A DNA stretch of 64,000 nucleotides from Chloroflexota bacterium (GTDB lineage Bacteria; Chloroflexota; Anaerolineae; Anaerolineales; Villigracilaceae): contig JACAEM010000023.1 in assembly GCA_013388855.1 (NCBI GenBank), positions 62,001 to 126,000 on the forward strand, read 5' to 3'. How positions within the stretch are numbered: position 1 is the stretch's first letter; every line of letters starts with the position of its first letter. A model generated the notes under the pieces. That model was not told the DNA's origin. It did not search any database and saw nothing but the letters and a program-made list of their open reading frames with translations. The position numbers and the translations under genes are program-made. Positions 26,089-35,136 of this stretch are shown here, in pieces.

Positions 26089-26774
26089 GTGAGAAAGAAG
26101 AAGAAACCCCGCAACGCATCCTGGTCATTGACGACCATGTTCTGTTTCGCGATGGGCTGGTTAGTCTGTTCCGATCCACTCCTGACTTTCAGGTGGTGGA
26201 TCAGGCAGGTTCGGTCAAGGAGGGCATCGAAAAAGCATTCCACCATAGACCTGATATCATCTTGATGGATTTCTCCCTGCCGGATGGGACAGGGCTGGAT
26301 GCAACCCGCGCCATTCTCGATGAATTGCCTGATTGCAAGATTATTTTCCTCACAGTGTTCGAGACAGATGAAAGCTTGCTGACGGCAATCCGCCTGGGAG
26401 CAAAGGGATACATGCTCAAGAACGTATCGAGTTCATCTCTGATCGCAAGTCTGCGCGCGCTCGCCCAGGGGGAGATTGCCATGTCGCGCAAAATGATGAG
26501 CCGGGTGTTGGAATTCTCGCGTTCCATGCCGGTTCCGCCGACCAATGACCGGCTCAATAAATTAAGCCCGCGCGAACTCGATATCTTATATGAGTTGCAG
26601 GACGGGGCGTCGAACATGGAGATTGCCCAACGACTGTATCTCTCCGAAAACACCGTCAAACATCACATTCACAGCATCCTGGAAAAGCTGGGCGTGGAGA
26701 ATCGCCGCCAGGCCGGGATGATTGCCAAGCAATTAGGAGTAAAGAAAGGTAAATCTACAACAGTTAAAAAATGA
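26085..26774 (+). CDS. NarL/FixJ-family response regulator
   Basis: The 229-residue product has a receiver domain (residues 8-125; acidic pair 'IDDH', phospho-acceptor Asp in 'IILMDFSLPDGTG' near 62, Thr in 'IIFLTVFE', Lys in 'KGYMLKN'). A LuxR-type helix-turn-helix follows (about 160-225, 'LSPRELDILYELQDGASNMEIAQ'). It overlaps the kinase gene by 4 bp. Phosphorylated dimers of this family bind inverted repeats near promoters. Targets are not known. The oxidase cluster starting about 600 bp downstream is the nearest candidate. Confidence 0.93.
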   Translation: MSEKEEETPQRILVIDDHVLFRDGLVSLFRSTPDFQVVDQAGSVKEGIEKAFHHRPDIILMDFSLPDGTGLDATRAILDELPDCKIIFLTVFETDESLLTAIRLGAKGYMLKNVSSSSLIASLRALAQGEIAMSRKMMSRVLEFSRSMPVPPTNDRLNKLSPRELDILYELQDGASNMEIAQRLYLSENTVKHHIHSILEKLGVENRRQAGMIAKQLGVKKGKSTTVKK

Positions 26775-26817
26775 ATTTGAGCCAAAGCCAGGGTTAATCC
26801 GTTGATTAACCCTTCGA

Positions 26818-26851
26818 GAAAAAGAGTCATCACAAAGATGGCTCTTTTTTT
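26818..26851 (+). terminator. Intrinsic terminator after the response regulator
   Basis: AAAAAGAG and CTCTTTTT pair around CAT/ATG and a short loop, ending in seven T. A separate palindrome, GGTTAATC/GATTAACC, lies just upstream at 26792-26811. Together they close the two-component operon. Confidence 0.85.
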
Positions 26852-26916
26852 ATCCCTGATTTTAACCAATGATCATGGACATTAAATTCCGATAAGAGTA
26901 TTTTTATCCAGATTTT

Positions 26917-27282
26917 ATGGATCAACCTTGGAAGGTCGCATTGAGCACAAACTGTCTTATTGTCATCGAAGACGACTCTCCACTGAATTTTGCACTGGAG
27001 ATGTTACTGGACGCAAATTCAGGGATAAAGGCGGTGAAGAGTCGGGCAAATGACTTTCAAGAGTTCGTTGATGAAGTATCCAGGTTGAGGTCGGAGGTGG
27101 TACTCCTAGAAGACTCGTCGACCCTGACCGGGAAAAATTCGCTGACGCAATTATTGATGTCGAACACCAATTTGAAAATTATCGTGATCCTGCGAGACAG
27201 CAATTACATTCATATTTTCCGGAAGGAAGAGATCAAGATCCAAAGCTCTTCCGAACTAATTGAAGCGATCCAATCCATTTGA
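26917..27282 (+). CDS. Stand-alone receiver-like protein, likely pseudo-receiver
   Basis: The 121-residue product fits a CheY-like fold. It has 'CLIVIEDDSPLNFALEMLLD' with the acidic pocket (residues 13-32), a third strand 'EVVLLEDSS', a fourth strand 'LKIIVILRDS' and a C-terminal helix 'SSELIEAIQSI'. At the end of the third strand, where the phospho-acceptor Asp is expected ('VLLD'), there is Glu. The conserved Lys is also uncertain. It may thus act without phosphorylation or mimic the phosphorylated state. There is no output domain. It lies between the two-component operon and the exported cluster. The start at 26917 has no strong ribosome site; a later start cannot be excluded. Confidence 0.7.
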   Translation: MDQPWKVALSTNCLIVIEDDSPLNFALEMLLDANSGIKAVKSRANDFQEFVDEVSRLRSEVVLLEDSSTLTGKNSLTQLLMSNTNLKIIVILRDSNYIHIFRKEEIKIQSSSELIEAIQSI

Positions 27283-27305
27283 TGTGTGAAAAGGAGAGTG
27301 TCCAG

Positions 27306-27368
27306 ATGCAAAACAAGAAGTCTTTGTCATTCAAATCCCATCCATTTTTCGGCATCTTCCCGACTTAA
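27306..27368 (+). CDS. Possible 20-codon leader peptide
   Basis: An ATG at 27306 with AAGGAGAG upstream opens a 20-codon frame ('MQNKKSLSF...FFGIFPT') ending at TAA 27368, just 15 bp before the ATG of the 2121-residue protein. It has a basic start and aromatic residues near its end. It could be a translated leader, but no attenuator hairpin is evident around it, so its role is open. Confidence 0.35.
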   Translation: MQNKKSLSFKSHPFFGIFPT

Positions 27369-27382
27369 TAAGGAGGTCAAGG

Positions 27383-30300
27383 ATGATTCAACTATCTAAA
27401 CCGAATTCGATCCGCCAGGAAAATACCATCTGGCACCGGAGCACTTCCGTTCTCATGATCCTGATCATGGTCATCGGAACCTTTGTTCCCTTCGCAACAG
27501 CCACCCCGGTCCTTGCGGAACCGCCGGCGGCTCCCACCACCAATCATTTGACGTTGACCGTAGTGGACGCCAGCAACTCCTCGGTGATTACGGACTTCAA
27601 GTACTTGATCAACATCGACAATACCGGAAACCCCTTCCAGCCGCGGAATGCTGGTTGCTCCCCCGAAGACGCCGGCTACCCGGATTCCTGCGACTGGCCA
27701 TCCATCCGCGCGGTGCCTGGCGCCGCCCCAATCTACACCCAGGGCAACCAGGATGACTTCAACGGCAATGTTCTAAACGGACTGGACTTGCCGGATGGCA
27801 AATACCTCATCAGCGTCTTGGCAAACGGATACAAAATGGGCGGCATCCATTTCACCGTGCCATTGCAGGGGACCGGCGAGATCACCGTTGAGTTGCAGCC
27901 TCATCCACTGCCTCCTGCCACCATGCGCATCAAAGTCTTCGAGGACAATGCCTCCGTCAACGGGCAGTTCGACACGGATGAGCACGGTCTCGAGGGTTTC
28001 CACGTCATCATCAATGACATTCTCGGACAGGTCTCCACGGATGTGTTCGGCAATCCGCTTTGCACCACCTACGACGCGGGCGGAAATCCCACCGGCATTA
28101 ATGTGTACGGTTGTACGACCAGCGATGCCAATGGAGACATGGCGATCCCGAACCTGGGACCCAGCCGGTACGATGTACTGGTCGCGCCGCCTCCCGGCAC
28201 AGACTGGACCGAGACCACCACGCTGGAAGGCTCCCCCAGTTGGGACACCTGGCTGCAGGAAGGCGCCACAGGCTTGGATAACGAATTCGTCGTCGCGGCA
28301 GAACCGTTCCCGTGGACGATGTTCGGCTTCGTCAGACCGATGGACAACCTGAATTCCAGTGCAACAGGCGGCATTTCGGGCACGCTCGTTTCCGCGTCGG
28401 TCTATCTCCCACAACAGAACGCCCTGCCCTACTTTGGCGATATCTGGACTGGCTTCACCGGCACGAAAGTGACAGGTCCTATCACCGACGGCTGGGTGGC
28501 GCTTTCTGATCTGCAAAACGGCGACCAGGCGGTTTATGTGGGAGAGGCAAATCCCGACGGGACATTTGCCATCACCAATGTGCCGGACGGCAATTACCTG
28601 TTCACCTGGTGGGACAAAAACCTGCACTACATTCTCGATTGGATGCAAGTCACCGTTTCTGATGGACAGATGACCGACATCGGCACACCGATGTTGACCG
28701 GCTGGTTCACCAAGGTTGAAGGTCACGTCTTCAACGACATGAACAGCAACGGCAAGCGCGACCCCGGCGAACCTGGCATCTCAGATTATCTGGTCGTATT
28801 GAAAGACCGCGACAACAGCGAGATCGACCGCATGTCCATTTCTGCTGTAACCGACGCGGACGGCTACTACGTCTTCGAAAAAGCGTACCCGATGGGTTCG
28901 TGGATGATCCTCGAAGCCTACTCCGACCGCTACTACACCACTGGCGTCACCTATCAAGTGGAGAACCAGCCCGAAGAAACGACCGTTCTCGGCGCGGGCG
29001 TGGACGTGGGCTTCCTGCCCATCCTCGGTCAATCTGGACGGTTGGACTGGGGTGTCCGCCCATACGCTCCCGGCACGAACGGCGGAATCGTCGGTACCGT
29101 TTTCTATGATGTCACCCGCAATGAACTGGATGCGCAATATCAGGCAGTGGAGGGCTGGGCTCCCGGCATCCCCAATCTTTTGGTCACACTCTCCAAACCT
29201 GTCTGGTGCGGAACAACCGGCGCACCTTGCGACCCCACTGAAACATACGAACTTGCTCCCGATGGTTCCATCGCCAAGGATATGACCGCCGGCGGCGTTG
29301 CCTGTGGCACGAACCCCGGCGAACCCTGCGACCCGAGCGGCACATGGGAACTGGACGGCAGTGGCAACTATAAAGTCGGTCCCATTGTCAGCACGGCAAT
29401 CACCGAGACGTGGGAACAGCCCACCGATTGTATTGCCCGCGACGCGAACGGCAATCCGCTTGCATACCCCACGGATCAAGCGGTTCTTCCGCCGGACCCA
29501 ACTGGTAAACGCTGTCTCGAAGGTCCCCTCATGGGTACTCAATTCCAGACTGGCTTCGCCACGCTGGACGGCAACTACGGATTTGATACGGTTTACTCAG
29601 GCTTTGGAACAACTGCCGAACCTGTCGGCACGGAAATCCCCGCCGATGATTACCTCGTCGAAGTAGTCGTCCCCACCGACAGCCTCGGCAGACCTATGTA
29701 CCAGGTCGTACGCGAAGAGGATATCAACATCTTTGGCGGCGATGAATTTATTCCCGCCGTCCCGCCCCCCGCTTGCGCTGGACCGATGCATGTCGTCGAT
29801 GTAGCAGGCGACGGCGTGGATGGACCGAATGCGGTCGACAACCCGTCATTTGCCGACGCGGGCGGCAGTGTCTTCGAGGGCATGGAAAAACCCTTGTGCA
29901 ACGTCAAACTCGTCACGCTCAACAACGGCAAATCCATCGCGCCGGCCTTCACCTTCTTCACCGAGGTCCCCATCCCCGGCAAATGGAAAGGCTACATCAT
30001 CGACGACCTGACTGTTTCGACCAACCCGCAGGACCTGATGTTCGGCGAGAAGGCGGGCGCTCCCCTCATGCCCATCGGCATCTACGATTTCACCAACCGC
30101 CTCGTCGCCACCATGACATCGGACCCGAACGGCGTGTTCGAAATCCTGCTTCCCTCCACACACTCGGTCAACTGCCCAACCCCCTCCGGTGTGTGTCCGA
30201 ACGTCTATTACATGCTGGGCAACGACCCCAACCTGCCCGGATACAATCCGCAATACCGCACCATTGGCGCCAGCTTCGAGATCTACTCCGGATTGATCAT

Positions 30301-33300
30301 CCCCTCGGATCTCGCGCCGACGCAAATTGTTCCCGGTGTATTGGCAGGCGGCTCCCTCTTTAGCAGTCCTCCGCAGTGTATGCTGGACGATGCCACCCCG
30401 CAACTCTTTCGGGTATCCCAGCCGTATGGCCCGCGCGGATCGACCTTCACGATTACCGGCTTGGGCTTCGGAGCGACGGCCGGCAGCGTCACATTTGACG
30501 GCATCCCGCTCAGCACCTCGGCATGGAGCGATACCAGCATCACAGCCACCATTCCAAACAGCATGCCATTCGGCCCTCATCAATTGACGATCATCGCCGC
30601 CAATGGGAAATCAACCGTCAACGGACTCAAATACCACGTCACCGGCACAGGCTACAACCCGCTTGTCTATGAAGTGGGTCCAGGCAGGACATATGCCACC
30701 ATTCAATCGGCAGTGAACGCAGCCGCGGCGGCGACCGGCACCCGCCCACGGCTGGTCGTGGTCTACCCGTCTTCCAGCGGCATGTACCTTGAGAACGTGG
30801 TCATGAACGCCAAGATGAAATTACAGGGCGTGGGTCCCGGCGGCTCGTATGCCGACGGAACAAAGGTGCCCGGCTCTGTGATCGACGGACGCGGCGTCGC
30901 CGGTGACACTCCCTACGCCGAAGCATGGAACGTCTTCATGGCTGGCTTAAGCTGGAGCGGCAATCAAGCCATCTTTGAGGGTCCTGTGGTTTACGTTGTC
31001 GCACAAGACGGAAACTTCAATAACACCAACCCTGCCAGCATCGACGGATTCACCATTCAGGGCGGGGATCAGCAGGGCTTCCCGAACCAGATTGTGCCCA
31101 ACACTGACCCGAGCGTACACGAGGTCTCCGGCGTCCAGGGCGGCGGTATCTACGTCAACGGCTATGCCCGCTATTTGCAGATCACGAACAACATCCTGCA
31201 AAGCAATGGCGGTGCGTACGGCGGGGCCATCCGCCTCGGCACGCCGCATTTACCCGGCGCGTTCAACGACAACCAGAATGATTTCATCCGCATTGCTAAC
31301 AACCGCATCCTCGCCAACGGCGGCACAAACCTGGCGGGCGCAGTGGCAATCTACTCTGGCGCCGAAGGCTACGAAGTGACCGGCAACGACATCTGCGGCA
31401 ACTTCTCGGCGGAATACGGCGGCGGCATCAGCCACTACGGGTTGAGCCCCAACGGACGTATCCACCACAATCGCATCTACTTCAACCGTTCCTACGATGA
31501 AGGCGGCGGCATCATGATCGCCGGTGAACTGCCCGCCGACCCGGACTTGCTCACCCCCGGTGCGGGTCCTGTGGATGTGTACGCCAACCTGATTCAGAAT
31601 AACCTGGCAAACGACGATGGCGGCGGTCTGCGCTTCCTCATGGCGGGCAACTTCCCGTACAACGTCTACAACAATATCATCGTCAACAACATCTCCACCC
31701 ATGAAGGCGGCGGCGTCTCGCTCAACGATGCACCCGACGTGCGCTTCTTCAACAACACGGTGATGAAGAACATCACCACCGCCACCGCCATGACCAGCAA
31801 CGGTCAGCCCGCCCCGGCAGGACTCTCCACCTCGCGCAACAGCAATCTGTTACAAGCCACCCTGCCCGGCGGCTCCCCGCTCTTCAGCGACCCGCTGTTG
31901 TTCAACAACATCTTCTGGGATAACCGGGCTGGGACCTTCGTCGGCAGCACGGTGGCAGGCATAGGCTTGGCAGGCGATCCGAATCCGATCAATCAATGGG
32001 ACCTCGGTGTCTCCGACGGTATCGGTCTGCTCTCGCCGACCAATTCCATGATGCAGGTCACCACCGGGACAATTCCTGATGGATCGAATATTGTCGGTGC
32101 AGACCCAACTGTGGTCGCGACCTACGATACCACTGTCCGTGCTCTGCCCTGGCGCGGCAACCCTCGCTTCGTTGACATCCTGATGATTACCACGGATGCC
32201 ACTCCGAACCTGCTCGGTGACTATCATATTCTCGAAACCTCCCTGGCAGTCAATGCTGGCGCGGCCTCCAAGGGCAGTGTCAACGCACCCGCGCAGGACT
32301 TCGACCGCGGCGCCCGCCCATCGGACGGCGGCTTCGAGATTGGCGCCGATGAGACCCCAGTGGAGGCGGACCTTTCCATCACCAAGACGGATAACCAGAC
32401 CAACGTCACGCCGGGCACCCAGATCCGCTACACCATCACCGTCAGCAACGCCGGACCAGACCCTGTCATCGGCGCAACGGTAACAGATATCTTCCCAACT
32501 CCCTCGCCGCTCGCCGGAACCATCAACTGGACATGCACAGCCAGCGGCGGCGCGGTCTGTGGTGCGGCCAATGGAAGCGGTAACATCTTCCAAACGGTTG
32601 ACCTCCCCGCGGGCGGCACCATCACTTTTGCCACCACGAGCGGCAGTGTTGCCGCAGGAGCCTCCGGCTCCTTGTCGAACACAGCCACCGTTGCCATGCC
32701 GGGCGGCGCTGTTGACCTGAACCCAGCCAACAACAGCGCAACCGACACGGACACTATCATGTCCACATCGAACCTGTCCATCACGAAGACTGACAATGTG
32801 ACGGCAATTTCGGCAGGCGGCATCGTCACCTATACCATCGTGGTCGGCAACAGTGGTCCCAACCCGGTGACCGGAGCTTCGGTAACCGACAACTTCCCGG
32901 CAGATCTGAGCAACATCACCTGGTCCTGTGCTGCGACAAGTGGCTCCAGTTGCTCCGCCCCAGCCGGAAGCGGTAATCTTTTCAATGGCACAGTCAACCT
33001 GTTGAACGGCGGCACCGCAACCTTTACCGCTGTCGCCACCGTTTCATCGACAGCCACTGGGAGCCTTTCCAACACCGCCACCGTGACTGCACCCGTCACC
33101 ACATTCGACCCGAACCTGGGCAACAACAGCGCGACCGACACCGACACCATCATCACCGCCCCGGCATTACCGGCGTTGACGTCGCTCGACACCTTCAACC
33201 GGGCAAATTCCACCACACTCGGCGCAAACTGGAGTCAGACCACCATCGGTGGGCAGGCTGCCATCCGGGTCAATGCCAACCAGGCATTCACCTTTACCAG

Positions 33301-33748
33301 CGGTTGGGCAATCTGGAATGTCCCGGCAGGCGGCTTCGGGAACCGACAGGGCGCTTCCTTCACATTCTCCAATACGCCCATCAATAACGCAACCTTCAGC
33401 CCCAGCCTGATCTTGAAGGCAACCGGAGGCAGCGTCACCACACCCCAAAGATACCTCCGTGTATCGTATCAACACAGCGCCGGGCAGGTAACTGTGACGA
33501 CGGTCAATGGCGGAACGATCAATCGAGCCCGGTTCCCGGTAACCTTTGCCTCCGGCGACACACTGTCAGTCGTTGCCATCCAGGACGGCACCGTGTACGT
33601 GTACAAAAATGGCACACCGATCGGCGCAGTCACCATACCGACTAGCGGAGCCGGCGCGTGGAGCTATGGTTCGGGCGGAGGCCGCATCGGCATCCTCCTG
33701 CCCACCAACCAGCGTGTCGACAATTTCAACGGCGGAACGATTCCGTAA
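27383..33748 (+). CDS. Giant exported multidomain surface protein (2121 residues)
   Basis: A perfect AAGGAGGT precedes the ATG. A signal peptide (about 22-45, 'VLMILIMVIGTFVPFATATPVLA') is followed by Cna-B/SdrD-like beta domains. Clear ones lie near residues 180 ('MRIKVFEDNASVNGQFD'), 445 ('VEGHVFNDMNSNGKRDPGEPG') and 565. Next are an IPT/TIG domain (about 1005-1090), a right-handed beta-helix (about 1100-1640) with many 'GGG' turns and Asn ladders, two DUF11 repeats (about 1660-1790 and 1796-1920, 'LSITKTDN'), and a C-terminal lectin/laminin-like beta domain from about 1930. No LPxTG or anchor is seen. It is likely a secreted matrix or scaffold protein. It leads a same-strand block of oxidase-like genes, so it may present them at the surface; this is inference. 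Confidence 0.88.
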   Translation: MIQLSKPNSIRQENTIWHRSTSVLMILIMVIGTFVPFATATPVLAEPPAAPTTNHLTLTVVDASNSSVITDFKYLINIDNTGNPFQPRNAGCSPEDAGYPDSCDWPSIRAVPGAAPIYTQGNQDDFNGNVLNGLDLPDGKYLISVLANGYKMGGIHFTVPLQGTGEITVELQPHPLPPATMRIKVFEDNASVNGQFDTDEHGLEGFHVIINDILGQVSTDVFGNPLCTTYDAGGNPTGINVYGCTTSDANGDMAIPNLGPSRYDVLVAPPPGTDWTETTTLEGSPSWDTWLQEGATGLDNEFVVAAEPFPWTMFGFVRPMDNLNSSATGGISGTLVSASVYLPQQNALPYFGDIWTGFTGTKVTGPITDGWVALSDLQNGDQAVYVGEANPDGTFAITNVPDGNYLFTWWDKNLHYILDWMQVTVSDGQMTDIGTPMLTGWFTKVEGHVFNDMNSNGKRDPGEPGISDYLVVLKDRDNSEIDRMSISAVTDADGYYVFEKAYPMGSWMILEAYSDRYYTTGVTYQVENQPEETTVLGAGVDVGFLPILGQSGRLDWGVRPYAPGTNGGIVGTVFYDVTRNELDAQYQAVEGWAPGIPNLLVTLSKPVWCGTTGAPCDPTETYELAPDGSIAKDMTAGGVACGTNPGEPCDPSGTWELDGSGNYKVGPIVSTAITETWEQPTDCIARDANGNPLAYPTDQAVLPPDPTGKRCLEGPLMGTQFQTGFATLDGNYGFDTVYSGFGTTAEPVGTEIPADDYLVEVVVPTDSLGRPMYQVVREEDINIFGGDEFIPAVPPPACAGPMHVVDVAGDGVDGPNAVDNPSFADAGGSVFEGMEKPLCNVKLVTLNNGKSIAPAFTFFTEVPIPGKWKGYIIDDLTVSTNPQDLMFGEKAGAPLMPIGIYDFTNRLVATMTSDPNGVFEILLPSTHSVNCPTPSGVCPNVYYMLGNDPNLPGYNPQYRTIGASFEIYSGLIIPSDLAPTQIVPGVLAGGSLFSSPPQCMLDDATPQLFRVSQPYGPRGSTFTITGLGFGATAGSVTFDGIPLSTSAWSDTSITATIPNSMPFGPHQLTIIAANGKSTVNGLKYHVTGTGYNPLVYEVGPGRTYATIQSAVNAAAAATGTRPRLVVVYPSSSGMYLENVVMNAKMKLQGVGPGGSYADGTKVPGSVIDGRGVAGDTPYAEAWNVFMAGLSWSGNQAIFEGPVVYVVAQDGNFNNTNPASIDGFTIQGGDQQGFPNQIVPNTDPSVHEVSGVQGGGIYVNGYARYLQITNNILQSNGGAYGGAIRLGTPHLPGAFNDNQNDFIRIANNRILANGGTNLAGAVAIYSGAEGYEVTGNDICGNFSAEYGGGISHYGLSPNGRIHHNRIYFNRSYDEGGGIMIAGELPADPDLLTPGAGPVDVYANLIQNNLANDDGGGLRFLMAGNFPYNVYNNIIVNNISTHEGGGVSLNDAPDVRFFNNTVMKNITTATAMTSNGQPAPAGLSTSRNSNLLQATLPGGSPLFSDPLLFNNIFWDNRAGTFVGSTVAGIGLAGDPNPINQWDLGVSDGIGLLSPTNSMMQVTTGTIPDGSNIVGADPTVVATYDTTVRALPWRGNPRFVDILMITTDATPNLLGDYHILETSLAVNAGAASKGSVNAPAQDFDRGARPSDGGFEIGADETPVEADLSITKTDNQTNVTPGTQIRYTITVSNAGPDPVIGATVTDIFPTPSPLAGTINWTCTASGGAVCGAANGSGNIFQTVDLPAGGTITFATTSGSVAAGASGSLSNTATVAMPGGAVDLNPANNSATDTDTIMSTSNLSITKTDNVTAISAGGIVTYTIVVGNSGPNPVTGASVTDNFPADLSNITWSCAATSGSSCSAPAGSGNLFNGTVNLLNGGTATFTAVATVSSTATGSLSNTATVTAPVTTFDPNLGNNSATDTDTIITAPALPALTSLDTFNRANSTTLGANWSQTTIGGQAAIRVNANQAFTFTSGWAIWNVPAGGFGNRQGASFTFSNTPINNATFSPSLILKATGGSVTTPQRYLRVSYQHSAGQVTVTTVNGGTINRARFPVTFASGDTLSVVAIQDGTVYVYKNGTPIGAVTIPTSGAGAWSYGSGGGRIGILLPTNQRVDNFNGGTIP

Positions 33749-33760
33749 CGACTACCAAAA

Positions 33761-33799
33761 CGCTCCCTGAGGAGGCTGAGCAAGTCGCCTCAGGGAGCG
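33761..33799 (+). other. Intergenic hairpin between giant protein and first oxidase gene
   Basis: A perfect 12-bp stem (CGCTCCCTGAGG / CCTCAGGGAGCG) with a 15-nt loop sits between the stop at 33748 and the ATG at 33817. No T-run follows, so it is more likely an RNA-processing or stability element than a terminator. Confidence 0.7.
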
Positions 33800-33816
33800 A
33801 AGAAGAGGAGAAACCT

Positions 33817-35109
33817 ATGAAACAGAATCAATTTTCAGGTCGTGTGAGTCGCCGTGATTTCCTCAAACTGACGGGCGGCGGTCTGCTCGCTGCCGGCGGC
33901 TTGGGCCTCCTGCGCAAATATCTCTCGCCCGAGTCGGTGGCGTTTGCCCAGATTGATCCGCCAGACAAGATCTTTGCCGCAACAGACGGCTGGATGTACC
34001 TGCCGCCTCTTCCCACGCCCTCGCCATTCCATCCCGACGACCTTTCCCCCGACCCCAGCCTGTTCACCACCTACATCTTCGGATTCCGTGATGTCACCGG
34101 TATGACCGATGAGCAGATCCTGAACCAGAAAATGAAGGCGCAACATTCCGCCCCTATGTTCTGGATCGACGAAGATCAGACATTTAGACTTGAACTGCGG
34201 AATCTCGGTTTGCAAATGCGACCCGACTTGACGGACGCCCACACGGTCCACTTCCACGGCTTTAAGAATGCCATTCCATTCTTCGATGGCGAACCCTCCT
34301 CCTCGGTATCTGTGCCGATGAACCGGGCATTCACCTACGTGTATCGTCCACATGACCCCGGCACGTACATGTTCCACTGCCACGTGGAGGACGTGGAGCA
34401 TGTCCAAATGGGTATGACCGGTCTGGTCTTTATCCGCCCGGCGCAGAATGGAAACACTTCCCTGTACCCGAGCGGCAAATACGTGTTCAACGACGGCGAC
34501 GGTTCCACGGGATACGACCGCGAGTTCGGCATGATGTTGACGGAAATGTGGGTGGACTCGCACTGGTCGGATTCTCACATTCAACTCCCTGAATGGAGCG
34601 ATTACAAGCCCGACTTCTCGATGATCAACGGACGCGTCTACCCCGACACCATCGCTCCCAAAGGACAGGGATTCGACACCAATGGCGATTTGATTGCCCC
34701 TGCCGGGTTCCCCAATCTTCAATATCAGCCCATCAGTTCCCTCGTGGAATGCAATGCCGGTGACCGAGTCTTATTGCGCTTTGCCAATCTCGGTTTCATG
34801 CAGGCCTCAATGACCCTCGAAGGCATCCAGATGCGCGTGGTCGGGAAGGATGCCACCTACCTAAACAATGGCGGAATCGATCTTAGTTACCTCACCAACA
34901 CGGTCGTAATCCATGCCGGGGAAAGTGTGGACGCCATTTTCACCGCTCCTCCCCACTCCGGCGGGAGCGGACCGGATACCTATCTGCTTTACAACCGCAA
35001 CTTCACCATGTCCCATTCCATCGGTGATTTCGGCGTTGGCAAGCAAATGACCGAGATCCGCGTCCACCCAGCCGGCACTCTTTCCGCGCAAACGGAACCG
35101 AACACCTAA
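33817..35109 (+). CDS. Multicopper oxidase-like protein 1 (type 1 copper plus half of the trinuclear ligands)
   Basis: The start has GAGGAG upstream. The 430-residue product opens with a Tat signal ('SRRDFLKLTGGGLLAAGGLG'), meaning export in folded, perhaps copper-loaded, form. The first cupredoxin domain has 'HTVHFHG' (His 142, 145, 147) and 'HCHVEDVEHVQMGM' (His 187, Cys 188, His 189, His 195, Met 200), a full type 1 site plus two HxH pairs. The second domain (about 230-430) has no such motifs. A complete trinuclear cluster needs four HxH pairs, and the other two occur in the next gene. An electron-accepting oxidase for metals or phenols is likely; the substrate is unknown. Confidence 0.9.
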   Translation: MKQNQFSGRVSRRDFLKLTGGGLLAAGGLGLLRKYLSPESVAFAQIDPPDKIFAATDGWMYLPPLPTPSPFHPDDLSPDPSLFTTYIFGFRDVTGMTDEQILNQKMKAQHSAPMFWIDEDQTFRLELRNLGLQMRPDLTDAHTVHFHGFKNAIPFFDGEPSSSVSVPMNRAFTYVYRPHDPGTYMFHCHVEDVEHVQMGMTGLVFIRPAQNGNTSLYPSGKYVFNDGDGSTGYDREFGMMLTEMWVDSHWSDSHIQLPEWSDYKPDFSMINGRVYPDTIAPKGQGFDTNGDLIAPAGFPNLQYQPISSLVECNAGDRVLLRFANLGFMQASMTLEGIQMRVVGKDATYLNNGGIDLSYLTNTVVIHAGESVDAIFTAPPHSGGSGPDTYLLYNRNFTMSHSIGDFGVGKQMTEIRVHPAGTLSAQTEPNT

Positions 35110-35136
35110 GCCAGCTCAGGCAACAAGGAGTTAACC

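Noticed and set aside
27773-28726. A 317-codon minus-strand frame within the giant surface protein gene
   Set aside because: The plus-strand frame carries clear Cna-B-like domains through this region; the antisense frame has none.
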